Position numbers and translations under genes: made by a program. A stretch of DNA of 64,000 bases, from assembly GCF_013423485.1 (NCBI RefSeq), contig NZ_JABFFR010000001.1, forward strand, positions 1 to 64,000, read 5' to 3'. The notes beneath the pieces are model-generated. The model did not search any database. It was given only the letters and a program-made list of their open reading frames with translations, and was not told the DNA's origin. This stretch comes from Azospirillum oleiclasticum. GTDB lineage: Bacteria > Pseudomonadota > Alphaproteobacteria > Azospirillales > Azospirillaceae. Each line of letters opens with the position of its first letter. Within the stretch, counting starts at the first letter, position 1. This document shows, one piece after another, positions 48,950-57,162 of the stretch.

Positions 48950-50463
48950 TCGCGCGTCCGTCGGTGGCCGACGTCTGTCTGTTGATGGAAGGGTCCTACC
49001 CCTATGTGGCGGGAGGCGTATCGACCTGGACGCACGACCTCATCAAGGCCCATCCCGACCTGACCTTCCATGTCGTGGCCCTGGTCGCCGACCGTGGCGC
49101 GCGCAAGCTGGCCTACGAGTTGCCGGCCAACGTCAATGGCATGACCCATGTGTATCTGCAGGAGCCGGACCCCGGCCGCGGATGGGTGCGTGATGCCGCC
49201 GGGCTGATGCGCCGCTTGGAAGCCCCGTTGAAACACCTGCAACAGGGCGGCGGCTTGCCCGAGGTGACGGAAATCCTGACGCTGCTCGCTCCGCTGCGGC
49301 CGAAAATCGGGCGGCGGGTGCTCCTCAATTCGGAGGAGGCCTTTCATCTCGTCACCCGTCTCTGCCGGGAAACGCTGCCCGACGCGTCCTTTCTGGAATA
49401 TTTCTGGGGCATGCGGGCCCTGATGGGCGGGATGTACGCGACCATGTTGACCCCCATGCCGCCGGCGCGGGTCTACCACGCGGTGTCCACCGGCTATGCC
49501 GGTTTGTTCGCGACGCGGGCGCGGCTGGAAAGCGGGCGCCCGGCCATCCTGACCGAGCATGGCATCTACACCAACGAGCGCCGCATCGAGATCCTCATGG
49601 CCGAGTGGCTGTTCGAAGGCGGCGATTCCTCCCTCGCCGTCGAGCGCAAGAAGCGCGATCTGCGCGACCTCTGGCTCGACACCTTCGCCAGCTATTCCAA
49701 GGCCTGCTACGACGCCTGCGACGCCATCGTGACCCTGTATGGCGGCAACCAGGTCTTCCAGCTCCGGCAGGGGGCCGATCCAGCCAAGCTGCGCATCATC
49801 CCCAACGGCATCGACTACGCCGGCTATTCCAAGGTGGTCCGGCAGGATGGCGAGCGGCCGCCGACCATCGCGCTGATCGGCCGTGTGGTGCCCATCAAGG
49901 ACGTGAAAACCTTCATTCGCGCCGCCGGCATCCTGCGGGAGGAAATCCCGGATCTCCAGGCGATGATCCTCGGCCCGACCGAGGAGGATCAAGGCTATGT
50001 GGAGGAGTGCCGGTCGATCGTCGCCCATCTCGGTCTCGAGCGGACGGTGATCTTCGCCGGCCGCGTGAAGCTGACCGACTGGCTGGGCCGTGTGGACGCC
50101 ATCGCGCTCACGTCCGTGTCGGAGGCACAGCCGCTGGTGATCCTCGAAGCCGGAGCGTCCGGGGTGCCGACGGTGGCGACCGACGTCGGCTCCTGCTCGG
50201 AGCTGATCCTCGGCCGGCCGGATGAGGATCCGCCCCTGGGGCCGGGTGGGGCGATCACGCCGCTCGCCTCGCCGCTCGCCACCGCACGGGAGTTGCGGGC
50301 GCTGCTGCTCGACGCTCCCTGGCGGGAACGCTGCGCCGCCGCCATCCGCGAGCGGGTGCGCCGCTATTACGACAAGGTGGAGATCGACCGCATCTACCGC
50401 GCGCTCTACAACGAACACATCGACAAGCCGGACCGGCCGGTAACCGTCGGGAAGGCGGCTTAG
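48946..50463 (+). CDS. pelF: PelF glycosyltransferase (GT4)
   Basis: 505 aa. The start motif DVCLLMEGSYPYVAGGVSTW is characteristic of PelF. The GT-B fold C-terminal half has IIPNGIDY, ALIGRVVPIKDVKTFIRAAG and the donor-site LTSVSEAQPLVILEAGASGV with the Ex7E-type pattern. PelF is the cytosolic synthase that polymerises UDP-GalNAc and related sugars into Pel, working with PelD, PelE and PelG. The ATG overlaps the pelE stop (ATGA), and pelG starts one base after its stop. Confidence 0.93.
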   Translation: MIARPSVADVCLLMEGSYPYVAGGVSTWTHDLIKAHPDLTFHVVALVADRGARKLAYELPANVNGMTHVYLQEPDPGRGWVRDAAGLMRRLEAPLKHLQQGGGLPEVTEILTLLAPLRPKIGRRVLLNSEEAFHLVTRLCRETLPDASFLEYFWGMRALMGGMYATMLTPMPPARVYHAVSTGYAGLFATRARLESGRPAILTEHGIYTNERRIEILMAEWLFEGGDSSLAVERKKRDLRDLWLDTFASYSKACYDACDAIVTLYGGNQVFQLRQGADPAKLRIIPNGIDYAGYSKVVRQDGERPPTIALIGRVVPIKDVKTFIRAAGILREEIPDLQAMILGPTEEDQGYVEECRSIVAHLGLERTVIFAGRVKLTDWLGRVDAIALTSVSEAQPLVILEAGASGVPTVATDVGSCSELILGRPDEDPPLGPGGAITPLASPLATARELRALLLDAPWRERCAAAIRERVRRYYDKVEIDRIYRALYNEHIDKPDRPVTVGKAA

Positions 50464-50464
50464 T

Positions 50465-51844
50465 ATGGCGGGGATTGGTTTCGCGCTGCGGAAGCTCGCC
50501 CGCCGGGATGATCTGCTCGGCATCGTCCAGGGCTATGCCCATTCGGCTTTCATCACCTCCGGTCCCTGGATGTTCACCATCCTGGCGCTGGCCGGCATCA
50601 ACGTGATCGGCCGGACCATCGTGGACGACGTGGAACTCACCCAATTCCGCGTCGTCGTCATCTACAACTTCTGCTTCAGCGTCGTTCTGACCGGGCCGCT
50701 GGTGCTGGTCGCCACACGCTTCCTGGCCGATGCCATCTATGCCAAGCGGGTGGAAGTGGCGCCGGGAATGCTTCTGGCCTGCCTCGGCCTCGCCAACGCG
50801 GTCTCGGCATTGACCGCCGGCCCCTTCTATCTGTTGCTGAGCGGTCTCCCCGCGGGTATGGCCCTTGCCGCGATCGCGAATTTCGTGGTGGTTGCCGGAA
50901 TATGGGTGGTGTCGATCTTCCTGTCGGCGCTGAAGGACTATGTCACGGTCACCGTCGCCTTCGCGGCGGGCATGTTCGCCGGGTTCGTGGGGTCGGCGTT
51001 GCTGGGCGCGTGGCTGGGACCGGTCGGCATGCTGTGGGGGTTCACCGCGGGGTTGGCGGCCATCGAATTCGCGCTGATCGCGCGGGTCTTCGCCGAGTAT
51101 CCGTATCGGGTGGCGCGGCTGTTCGATTTCCTAGCCTACTTCCGGCGCTACTGGGATCTGGCGCTCATCGGGCTGGTCGCCACGCTGGCCGTGTGGGTCG
51201 ACAAATGGATCATGTGGTTCGCGCCGGAGCGTGAGGTGGTGACCGGGGCGATGGTCATCTACACTCCCTACGACAGCGCCATGTTCATGGCCTATCTGAC
51301 CATCGTGCCGGCGCTGACGCTGTTCACCGTCAACATCGAGACGCGCTTCTTCGAGCATTACCAAGCCTTTTACCGCGACATCCAGCGGCACGCCACCTGG
51401 GCGCAGATCGAGCGGAACCATCGGCTGATCGTCACCGCCCTGCTTGAAAGCTCGCGCAATCTCGTCATTCTCCAGGGAGCCGTCTGCGCTCTCGCCATCT
51501 TTCTGGCGCCCGCCATCGTCGGGGCACTCGGCCTGCATTTCCAGCAGATCGGCATGTTCCGCTTCGGCGCGCTGGGGGCGTTGTTCCAGGTGCTGTTCCT
51601 GGTGTGCACGGTGGTGCTGTCCTATTTCGACCTGCGGCGCCGAAACCTGCTGGCCCAGACCGTCTACCTGGTCGCCAACGGTCTCTTCACCCTGCTGTTC
51701 AGCGACCTGGGCTTCGCCTGGTACGGATACGGCTACTTCATGGCCTCGCTGGTGGCTTTCGTCGTCGCCTATCTGATGGTCGCCGACGCGTTGCGGCGGC
51801 TGCCGTATTTCGCCTTCGTCGCCAACAACCCGTCCGTGCGTTGA
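50465..51844 (+). CDS. pelG: PelG membrane transporter of the Pel polymer
   Basis: 459 aa with about 12 transmembrane helices, of the Wzx/MATE-like PelG family. The start MAGIGFALRKLARRDDLLGI and the segment SAFITSGPWMFTILALAGI are typical of PelG. A later loop reads VDKWIMWFAPEREVVTGAMV. It moves the growing chain across the inner membrane together with PelF. It follows pelF with a one-base gap and is the last recognisable pel gene. Confidence 0.93.
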   Translation: MAGIGFALRKLARRDDLLGIVQGYAHSAFITSGPWMFTILALAGINVIGRTIVDDVELTQFRVVVIYNFCFSVVLTGPLVLVATRFLADAIYAKRVEVAPGMLLACLGLANAVSALTAGPFYLLLSGLPAGMALAAIANFVVVAGIWVVSIFLSALKDYVTVTVAFAAGMFAGFVGSALLGAWLGPVGMLWGFTAGLAAIEFALIARVFAEYPYRVARLFDFLAYFRRYWDLALIGLVATLAVWVDKWIMWFAPEREVVTGAMVIYTPYDSAMFMAYLTIVPALTLFTVNIETRFFEHYQAFYRDIQRHATWAQIERNHRLIVTALLESSRNLVILQGAVCALAIFLAPAIVGALGLHFQQIGMFRFGALGALFQVLFLVCTVVLSYFDLRRRNLLAQTVYLVANGLFTLLFSDLGFAWYGYGYFMASLVAFVVAYLMVADALRRLPYFAFVANNPSVR

Positions 51845-51888
51845 CGGTTACAGGGTGGTAACATGTGGCACCCGTTCCGAAGGTGACC

Positions 51889-52344
51889 ATGCGCGTACCA
51901 TTCCTCGCTCTGCTGCTTGCGCTGCTTGCCGGGCCGGGTTTGGCCGAGCAACGGCTCGGCCTTGTACCCCCGAGCGACGGCACGTCGTTGCGCCCTCCGA
52001 TGCGCACCTATGGGATCCCCGAATTCCACCCGCCACGGACCCAGTATCGGCGTTCACAGGTCGTCTACAAACTGCCGGACGGGTTGCGTGGGATTGCCAC
52101 ACGTGACCGCCGCCTGTCCGACCTCTGCCGCCGCGGTGCCTTCGTCCAGAGGATCGACGGCTTCTATTGGGCTCGCGCCGCCGACCGACGTTACGGCGTC
52201 GCCTTCGGCAACGGCACCAACCTTCTCGATGCCCAGTCCCAGCGTGCGCCTGGAAAGGTCTATTTCTTCGAGGACCAGGACAGCCGATGCTCGGTCTACA
52301 TCGCCGATCAGCGCAGCGTTTCCGGCCTCTACATCGGGCCGTGA
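51889..52344 (+). CDS. Small secreted protein following pelG, unknown
   Basis: 151 aa from ATG 51889 (AAGGTG upstream). Signal peptide VPFLALLLALLAGPGLAEQ, then a mature part of about 130 residues with two Cys (DLCRRG, SRCSVY), many aromatic residues and a repeated Y/R pattern (YRRSQVVYKL, GFYWARAADRRYGVAFG). No lipobox, so it is not an obvious PelC, which is an outer-membrane lipoprotein. It lies 44 bp after pelG on the same strand and is probably the operon's last gene. No family recognised. Confidence 0.6.
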   Translation: MRVPFLALLLALLAGPGLAEQRLGLVPPSDGTSLRPPMRTYGIPEFHPPRTQYRRSQVVYKLPDGLRGIATRDRRLSDLCRRGAFVQRIDGFYWARAADRRYGVAFGNGTNLLDAQSQRAPGKVYFFEDQDSRCSVYIADQRSVSGLYIGP

Positions 52345-52357
52345 GGCATCCCGGCCG

Positions 52358-53176
52358 TCAATGATCCCCCGGCAGCACCAGCACGGTGCGATGGGGCAGG
52401 GTGGCGCGGGACAGGGTCACATCAGCCGTTCCAAGCGTCCGCACCGTGTAGGTCCCTTCCAGCTTTGCCAGGAACTGCGCGAGGCGGGATTGCGAGAACC
52501 AGTGCATGGGGATGATGACCGACGGCTTGAGTTGGTCGATCACTTTCAGCATCGTCTCGTGGCTTGACGTGTAGGCGCCGTCGGCCGGTACGAGCAACAC
52601 GTCGATCAGGCCCAACTCGCCGAGATGCAGGTCGGTCAGGTCATGGTGCAGGTGGCCCAGATGGGCGATGCACAGCGACGCCGTCTCGAACACGAAGATG
52701 GAATTGCCGGCCACCCGCGTTCCGCCGTAGTCGCGCACGTTGGTCGGCACGTTGCGCACGCGCAGGTCCTTCACCTCCACATCGTGCTTGGCCATGCCGC
52801 CGGTTTCCCACCCGCGCAGGACATGGGTGATGCCGGGGTCCAGAAGCTCGGTGTAGTGCGTGGAGTGGGCGTTGTTCATGGTGACGATGTCGGGGAGCAT
52901 CGGCGGCCGGAACATGCCGTTGTAGTCCGTGACCGCCGTCACTCCCCCTGCCGTTTCGATGAGGAAGCTGGCATGGCCGAGGAAGGTCAGCCGCACCGAT
53001 CCCGAAGCGGGTGCTGCCGCAAGCGTCAGGCTCGCCGGCATGAGCAGGCCGGGAAGCCCGGCGATGGGCAGGCAATCGGCTCGCACCGTATGAACCGGCA
53101 GCAACGCCATCAGGGTGAATGCCAGGGCGCGCGCGGCGTTCGCCACGGTGCGGATCGATAGGGGCGGAACTCTCAT
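52358..53176 (-). CDS. Exported metallo-beta-lactamase-fold hydrolase (UlaG-like)
   Basis: 272 aa from ATG 53176 with a signal peptide (ARALAFTLMALLPVHTVRAD). The fold is read from VRLTFLGHASFLIETAGG at the start of the domain, the metal-loop equivalent MNNAHSTHYTELL, IAHLGHLHHDL and the late VIIPMHWFSQS. The classical HxHxDH is modified to AHSTHY, as in several UlaG/RomA-like proteins. Substrate unknown. It converges with the small secreted gene after pelG, 13 bp apart. Confidence 0.75.
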   Translation of the reverse strand: MRVPPLSIRTVANAARALAFTLMALLPVHTVRADCLPIAGLPGLLMPASLTLAAAPASGSVRLTFLGHASFLIETAGGVTAVTDYNGMFRPPMLPDIVTMNNAHSTHYTELLDPGITHVLRGWETGGMAKHDVEVKDLRVRNVPTNVRDYGGTRVAGNSIFVFETASLCIAHLGHLHHDLTDLHLGELGLIDVLLVPADGAYTSSHETMLKVIDQLKPSVIIPMHWFSQSRLAQFLAKLEGTYTVRTLGTADVTLSRATLPHRTVLVLPGDH

Positions 53177-53277
53177 GGCCGGGCTCCTCGCGGGGTGGGT
53201 CCGGCCAGAGAGATTATGGCAAACCACCGGCATTGACATGCCGGTGATGCACGGATTGTGGAACGCGCCCGCTTTCG

Positions 53278-53598
53278 TCAGCCGAGGCGGACGGCCGTCC
53301 CGTTGACCGACACCATCAGCATACCGTTCTCCTTGCCCAGAACCTCGTAATCCACGTCAACGGCGACGATCGCATCGGCGCCACGGCTGTGGGCCATGTC
53401 CTGCATGTCCGTGAAGGCGGCCTCGCGCGCGTCACGCAGTGCGTTCTGATAACCGCCGGCCCGGCCGCCAATGATGTCGCGGATGCCGGAGAACATGTCG
53501 CGGAAGATGTTCACGCCGATGATCGCCTCGCCGGTGACGACGCCCAGATACTCCACGACCCGGCGGCCCTCGACGGAATCGGTGGTGGTGATGATCAT
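53278..53598 (-). CDS. YbjQ/UPF0145 family protein
   Basis: 106 aa from ATG 53598, with GGGAGAGGG just upstream. The sequence has the YbjQ pattern [40 protein letters not shown] and [16 protein letters not shown]. Members assemble as pentamers; a heavy-metal-binding role has been suggested but is unproven. It is monocistronic, followed leftwards by the metallohydrolase gene about 100 bp away. Confidence 0.9.
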   Translation of the reverse strand: MIITTTDSVEGRRVVEYLGVVTGEAIIGVNIFRDMFSGIRDIIGGRAGGYQNALRDAREAAFTDMQDMAHSRGADAIVAVDVDYEVLGKENGMLMVSVNGTAVRLG

Positions 53599-53778
53599 GG
53601 TCCCTCTCCCTGCAATGTTCCGCAGCAAGGTGGGGAGCGTCCGGACCCGGCGCAAGCGTGGCGGTGGCCCGCCGTCGTCCGGAAGGATGCCTTGCGCCAT
53701 CGGGTAGGGGCGGCCAGATAATCGCGCCGGTGGCGGGCTGGCTATCAGGCGGTGGACCGCGTAGCGGGAAGGCGGAGC

Positions 53779-54414
53779 ATGGACGACACGCGGCGCGCGC
53801 TACTGCGTTGGACGACATCGGTGATGGAAGCGCGGGGGTGGAGCGCCGCCCACTGGTCCCGGCTTGCCCAGGTCACGCCGAGCAGCCTGACCCGCTTCCT
53901 CAGCGATCCTGCCCGCGGCAGCCTGCCCAGTGCCGAAACGATCGGCCGGCTGGCACGGGCGGCCGGGTCCGAACCACGGTTCATTGACGGGATGGAGCCT
54001 GCGCCTGTCGTGCGCGTTCCCTTGCTCGACCATGACCAGGTGGTGGCTCTGCTGGCCCTCGGCCGTCGTGCGGCGGAGGCGTTCCTGGCCGCCGCGCTGC
54101 GGCAGAACGGAGGGTGTGTGGCTGTGGAGCCGTCGGCCTCGCCGCGGGCCTTCGCTCTCACCATCGCGTCACGCAGTCTTGATGCGGCCGGGGTGCTGCC
54201 GGAGGACAAGGTGGTGCTGGAACCTCCCGACGTGCTGGAGCCGCGGGTTGGTGACGTGGTGGTGACGGTCGGCGGTGGAGCCTTTTGCGCCTACCGCTTT
54301 TTCCCGCCCCACCTTCTGCCGGTGTCCACCGACCCGGGTTGCGGCCCGGCCAGTATTGCGGATGCGAGGGTTGCCGGAGTCGCGGTGCACGTTTTGCGAG
54401 TCCTTAGGCTGTAA
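53779..54414 (+). CDS. CI/LexA-like repressor with S24-type C-terminal domain
   Basis: 211 aa. An N-terminal helix-turn-helix is visible ([22 protein letters not shown], about residues 26-43, followed by [13 protein letters not shown]). The C-terminal 90 residues resemble the S24 peptidase/dimerisation fold of phage repressors ([38 protein letters not shown]), but no clear Ser-Lys dyad can be assigned, so autocleavage is doubtful. It sits at the left edge of an AT-rich segment followed by phage-type recombination genes, so it is probably a prophage-derived regulator of them. Confidence 0.65.
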   Translation: MDDTRRALLRWTTSVMEARGWSAAHWSRLAQVTPSSLTRFLSDPARGSLPSAETIGRLARAAGSEPRFIDGMEPAPVVRVPLLDHDQVVALLALGRRAAEAFLAAALRQNGGCVAVEPSASPRAFALTIASRSLDAAGVLPEDKVVLEPPDVLEPRVGDVVVTVGGGAFCAYRFFPPHLLPVSTDPGCGPASIADARVAGVAVHVLRVLRL

Positions 54415-54479
54415 CGGTGGGTGCCGATTCCGCTTGACCTGACGGCAGGGTTTGTAAAATTAATTCAGTGGATAACTCG

Positions 54480-54647
54480 TTAGATATTTTGTAGCGCCTC
54501 AATAATTTTTATAAAATTTTCGTTTCTGGCAATGAAGATTGCCATATACTCAAGTATATTATCGGAAATATTCTGGGCATAAACTTTATAATCGGTACTG
54601 CAAGGCTCAAGGTTCTGTTTTTGTTCTTGAATGATGCGACTTCGCAC
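54480..54647 (-). CDS. Possible 55-aa AT-rich micro-protein
   Basis: On the minus strand a GTG at 54647 opens 55 codons ending in TAA. The product starts VRSRIIQEQKQNLEPCSTDY and ends FIKIIEALQNI. It has a balanced, helix-prone composition unlike random antisense reading of this genome. The ribosome site is weak (GGAG about 13 bases upstream). It overlaps the two palindromes, so the segment could equally be only a regulatory region. No family recognised. Confidence 0.35.
   Translation of the reverse strand: MRSRIIQEQKQNLEPCSTDYKVYAQNISDNILEYMAIFIARNENFIKIIEALQNI
54527..54544. promoter_or_regulatory. Perfect inverted repeat 1 in AT-rich segment
   Basis: TGGCAAT-GAAG-ATTGCCA: 7-bp arms with a 4-base centre. 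It could be a repressor operator or an RNA hairpin. It abuts the second palindrome directly, sharing one base. Confidence 0.5.
54544..54559. promoter_or_regulatory. Perfect inverted repeat 2 in AT-rich segment
   Basis: ATATACT-CA-AGTATAT: 7-bp arms with a 2-base centre, a layout like phage-repressor operators. It lies about 130 bp after the CI-like repressor gene and 155 bp before the exonuclease gene. Confidence 0.5.
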
Positions 54648-54714
54648 ACTATCTGATGACTCCGGCCGCGGAGCGTGCCGGAGAGTTGCGGGAACGCATC
54701 GGACGGTTGAATCC

Positions 54715-55659
54715 ATGACCATCAGCAACGAGCAGCGTGCACTCCGCGCGGGATGCGTCGGATCGTCCGACGCGGTGCGGATCATGGCCGGGGAGTGGCC
54801 GGCGCTGTGGCGGGAGAAGACCGGGCGGGCCGAGCCGGCCGAGCTCGATTTCGTAGCGGCGGTGCAGATCGGGATCGCTACGGAACACCTGCACCCTCGC
54901 TTCGTCACGCGCGCGACCGGCCTGTCCTGTGTGGCTGCCAAGGTGACAGCCGCACACCCGGACTTCGACTGGATGGTGGCGCATCCCGATTTCTTCGCCT
55001 GGGAGGGGGAGGCGACCGAAGCGCCGTCCGACCTGATCGTGGAAGCCAAGTTCAGCTCCGGCTTCCAGACGAACGCCGCACTGGTCGAACGCTATTGGTG
55101 GCAGCTCCAGCACCAGTTCCTGGTGACGGGAATGGAGCGTGGTCTGCTTTCGATCCTGCGCCCCACCGGGCATGAGGTCGAATGGATCGAGCGCTCCGCG
55201 TCCGACGCCGGGCGCCTGCTGGACACGCTTCAGGCCTTCTGGTGGTACGTCACCAACGATGTCGAGCCATCCGGTCAACCGGCGGTGGACGCCCCGCGGC
55301 GGGAGGAATTCCGGGTGGTCGATATGGGCCGGCACGACCGCTTCGCCGCTCTGGCCGCCACGCTGGCTGGGCAGCGCCACACCGTCCGAACGGTGAGGGA
55401 GGTCGAGACCGCTCTGAAGGCCCTGATGCCGGACGACGCCCGGATCGCCTTTGCGAACGGGGTGTATGTCAGCCGCGATCGGGACGGGCGGCTGTCACTG
55501 CGTTACGGGCTGCCGTCGCGCCGGGCGCTCGACGGTGCCGAGGTCTGGAAGCCGGATTATTCCCCTCACCCGAGCCTGGAGGCCGTCCTGGCCGCCGGCT
55601 GGGGTGAGGGGAACACAAGGACGTGTGAGAAAGAGGATTCGTTTCGATGGGCCGTATGA
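54715..55659 (+). CDS. YqaJ-type phage exonuclease (lambda-exonuclease-like)
   Basis: 314 aa from ATG 54715. The nuclease core is seen in the start SNEQRALRAGCVGSSDAVRI, QIGIATEHLHPRFV, the metal-binding pair AHPDFFAWEGEATEAPSDLIVEAK read in parts (HPDFF... and LIVEAKFSS) and the helix RYWWQLQHQFLVTGME. These match YqaJ/lambda exonuclease enzymes that resect dsDNA 5' to 3' for single-strand annealing. The next gene looks like its annealing partner and overlaps it by 13 bp. Confidence 0.82.
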   Translation: MTISNEQRALRAGCVGSSDAVRIMAGEWPALWREKTGRAEPAELDFVAAVQIGIATEHLHPRFVTRATGLSCVAAKVTAAHPDFDWMVAHPDFFAWEGEATEAPSDLIVEAKFSSGFQTNAALVERYWWQLQHQFLVTGMERGLLSILRPTGHEVEWIERSASDAGRLLDTLQAFWWYVTNDVEPSGQPAVDAPRREEFRVVDMGRHDRFAALAATLAGQRHTVRTVREVETALKALMPDDARIAFANGVYVSRDRDGRLSLRYGLPSRRALDGAEVWKPDYSPHPSLEAVLAAGWGEGNTRTCEKEDSFRWAV

Positions 55660-56477
55660 GCAAGACCGACACCGTCGTCGAGAACGTCCGTGAGGAGAGC
55701 ACGCGCGAGGCCGCCGGCCATGCGTCGGCGAAGGCCGACATGCCCCAGCCCCCGCCGCCGGAAGCACCGGCCGCCGCGGGGGGCATGGACCATCTGCATA
55801 TCTGGAACCGCCTGAAGCGCACGGACCCGAAGGCCACCAAGCCTTTCACCCGATCCGGCGGATTCCGCGGGACGCAGATCGACCCCACCTGGCGTTTCCA
55901 GATGATGACCGAAACCTTTGGCCCGGTCGGCAAGGGTTGGGGTTACGAGCAGGTGGACTGGACCATTGCGGAGCGCATGGTCTTCATCTGCGCCCGCGTC
56001 TGGTATCTCGACCCGGCCAATGGGGAGAAATGCTGGACCGGGCCGCAATGGGGTGGCACCGAGATGGTCCGTCGCCGCAACGGCATCGAGATGCCGGACG
56101 ACGAGTGCTTCAAGATGTCGATGACCGATGCGGTCGGCAAATGCCTGCTGCAGCTCGGGCTGGCCGCCGATGTCTATATGGGCCAGTTCGACGACAGCAA
56201 GTACCGCGAGGAGTCGGAGGCCTTCTACGCTGCCAAGGGCAACCCCGATCTGCAGCCCGCCGCCATCGAGGCGTTCGAGGCGGAAGTGAAACGCCGGTTG
56301 GGTGGCTGCTTGGACCTGGATGATCTGGAGGAGGTCTGGCGTGCCGGTGTCGGCACCCGCCTGCGCGACATCGGAACCGTCGACCGCGCCGCTCAACACC
56401 GCATAACCGGGCTCTTTGCCCAGAAGAAGGCCGAGATCCTCCGCCGCGAGGAGGAGGATGGCCGAGAGGCCGCATGA
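55647..56477 (+). CDS. Probable phage single-strand annealing/recombination protein
   Basis: 276 aa from ATG 55647 (AGAGGA upstream); ATG 55656, which overlaps the exonuclease stop as ATGA, is an alternative. After a variable N-terminus the conserved region is IWNRLKRTDPKATKPFTRSG, GTQIDPTWRFQMMTETFGPV, GKGWGYEQVDW and later MPDDECFKMSMTDAVGKCLL. The pattern resembles Rad52/Sak-like phage annealing proteins, though I am not certain of the exact family. Position after a YqaJ exonuclease supports a two-component recombinase. Confidence 0.6.
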   Translation: MGRMSKTDTVVENVREESTREAAGHASAKADMPQPPPPEAPAAAGGMDHLHIWNRLKRTDPKATKPFTRSGGFRGTQIDPTWRFQMMTETFGPVGKGWGYEQVDWTIAERMVFICARVWYLDPANGEKCWTGPQWGGTEMVRRRNGIEMPDDECFKMSMTDAVGKCLLQLGLAADVYMGQFDDSKYREESEAFYAAKGNPDLQPAAIEAFEAEVKRRLGGCLDLDDLEEVWRAGVGTRLRDIGTVDRAAQHRITGLFAQKKAEILRREEEDGREAA

Positions 56478-56800
56478 CAACATCCACTCAAATGCCCACG
56501 ATCGGTCGTGCCGACCGCTCCCCAAGCGGGCTGTTCCGGATGGGAAGCTGGGAGGGGGAGGTGGAGCGCACCCACGGCCAGCTTCCCGCCTGGTACTGGA
56601 ACGCGGGAGAACGACGCCGGCGCTTCATCCGCTGGGTGGAGGACGAGGCGGAGGGGCTGGCCATGCAGCTTGGCCGGCTCCTGCGTTCCGACACCGCCCC
56701 CGATGCGGCCCGACCGGCCACCGAACTCATCGACGCGCTGTCGCGCGACGCCGCCTGGGCGCGGCGGATGGAGACCCAAGCCTTCGAGGAGGCTGCCTGA
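56474..56800 (+). CDS. Hypothetical phage-module protein 1
   Basis: 108 aa; its ATG overlaps the stop of the annealing gene (ATGA). Polar, mostly helical, with WYWNAGERRRRFIRWVEDEA as the most distinctive stretch. No signal peptide, membrane helix or known motif. Tight coupling to the recombination genes suggests it belongs to the same phage-derived unit. Confidence 0.6.
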   Translation: MTTSTQMPTIGRADRSPSGLFRMGSWEGEVERTHGQLPAWYWNAGERRRRFIRWVEDEAEGLAMQLGRLLRSDTAPDAARPATELIDALSRDAAWARRMETQAFEEAA

Positions 56801-56801
56801 T

Positions 56802-57137
56802 ATGACCGAACGCAATCGACGCGGCGCCCTGACCATCGATCAGGTCCAGGCGCGCCTTCGCTCCGCCCACGCCGGCATCGGCCGGGAAGGGCGCTTTGCC
56901 CTGACGCTGACACTCGATGGACGGGAGGACTGCTACCTTACCCATTGGATGCGGCCGGAGCCGCATGCTTTCGAGGACTGCAAGGCCATCGGCTCCGGCA
57001 CGCTCGCCGACTGTCTTGTCGCACTCGACCGCTACGTGTCCGGGTATCGCCGTCCTGACGATGGCGGGCAGGCCAAGGCGGCCGGCACGCCGGCCGCCGA
57101 CCACCATGATCCGCGCATCCTGATGGCGGCCGAGTAG
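56802..57137 (+). CDS. Hypothetical phage-module protein 2
   Basis: 111 aa from ATG 56802, one base after the previous stop. It reads ALTIDQVQARLRSAHAGIGR, then a beta segment FALTLTLDGREDCYLTHWM and a helix GTLADCLVALDRYVSGY, followed by a polar tail. No family recognised. It is the last plus-strand gene of the module and converges with the FlaF-like gene 25 bp away. Confidence 0.6.
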   Translation: MTERNRRGALTIDQVQARLRSAHAGIGREGRFALTLTLDGREDCYLTHWMRPEPHAFEDCKAIGSGTLADCLVALDRYVSGYRRPDDGGQAKAAGTPAADHHDPRILMAAE

Positions 57138-57162
57138 CCGGCCGCCAAGCCGGGCCTCTGGG

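Larger units (their letters stand above)
54415..54714. other. AT-rich segment with palindromes, likely control region
   Basis: 300 bp between the repressor and exonuclease genes. Its core (about 54460-54640) is mostly A/T in an otherwise very GC-rich window, a sign of foreign origin. It contains two perfect inverted repeats (listed separately) and runs such as AATAATTTTTATAAAATTTT. On the minus strand it can encode a 55-residue peptide (listed separately). Confidence 0.6.

Noticed and set aside
51889..52344. PelC gene
   Set aside because: Signal peptide has no lipobox Cys and the mature sequence shows no PelC-like features.
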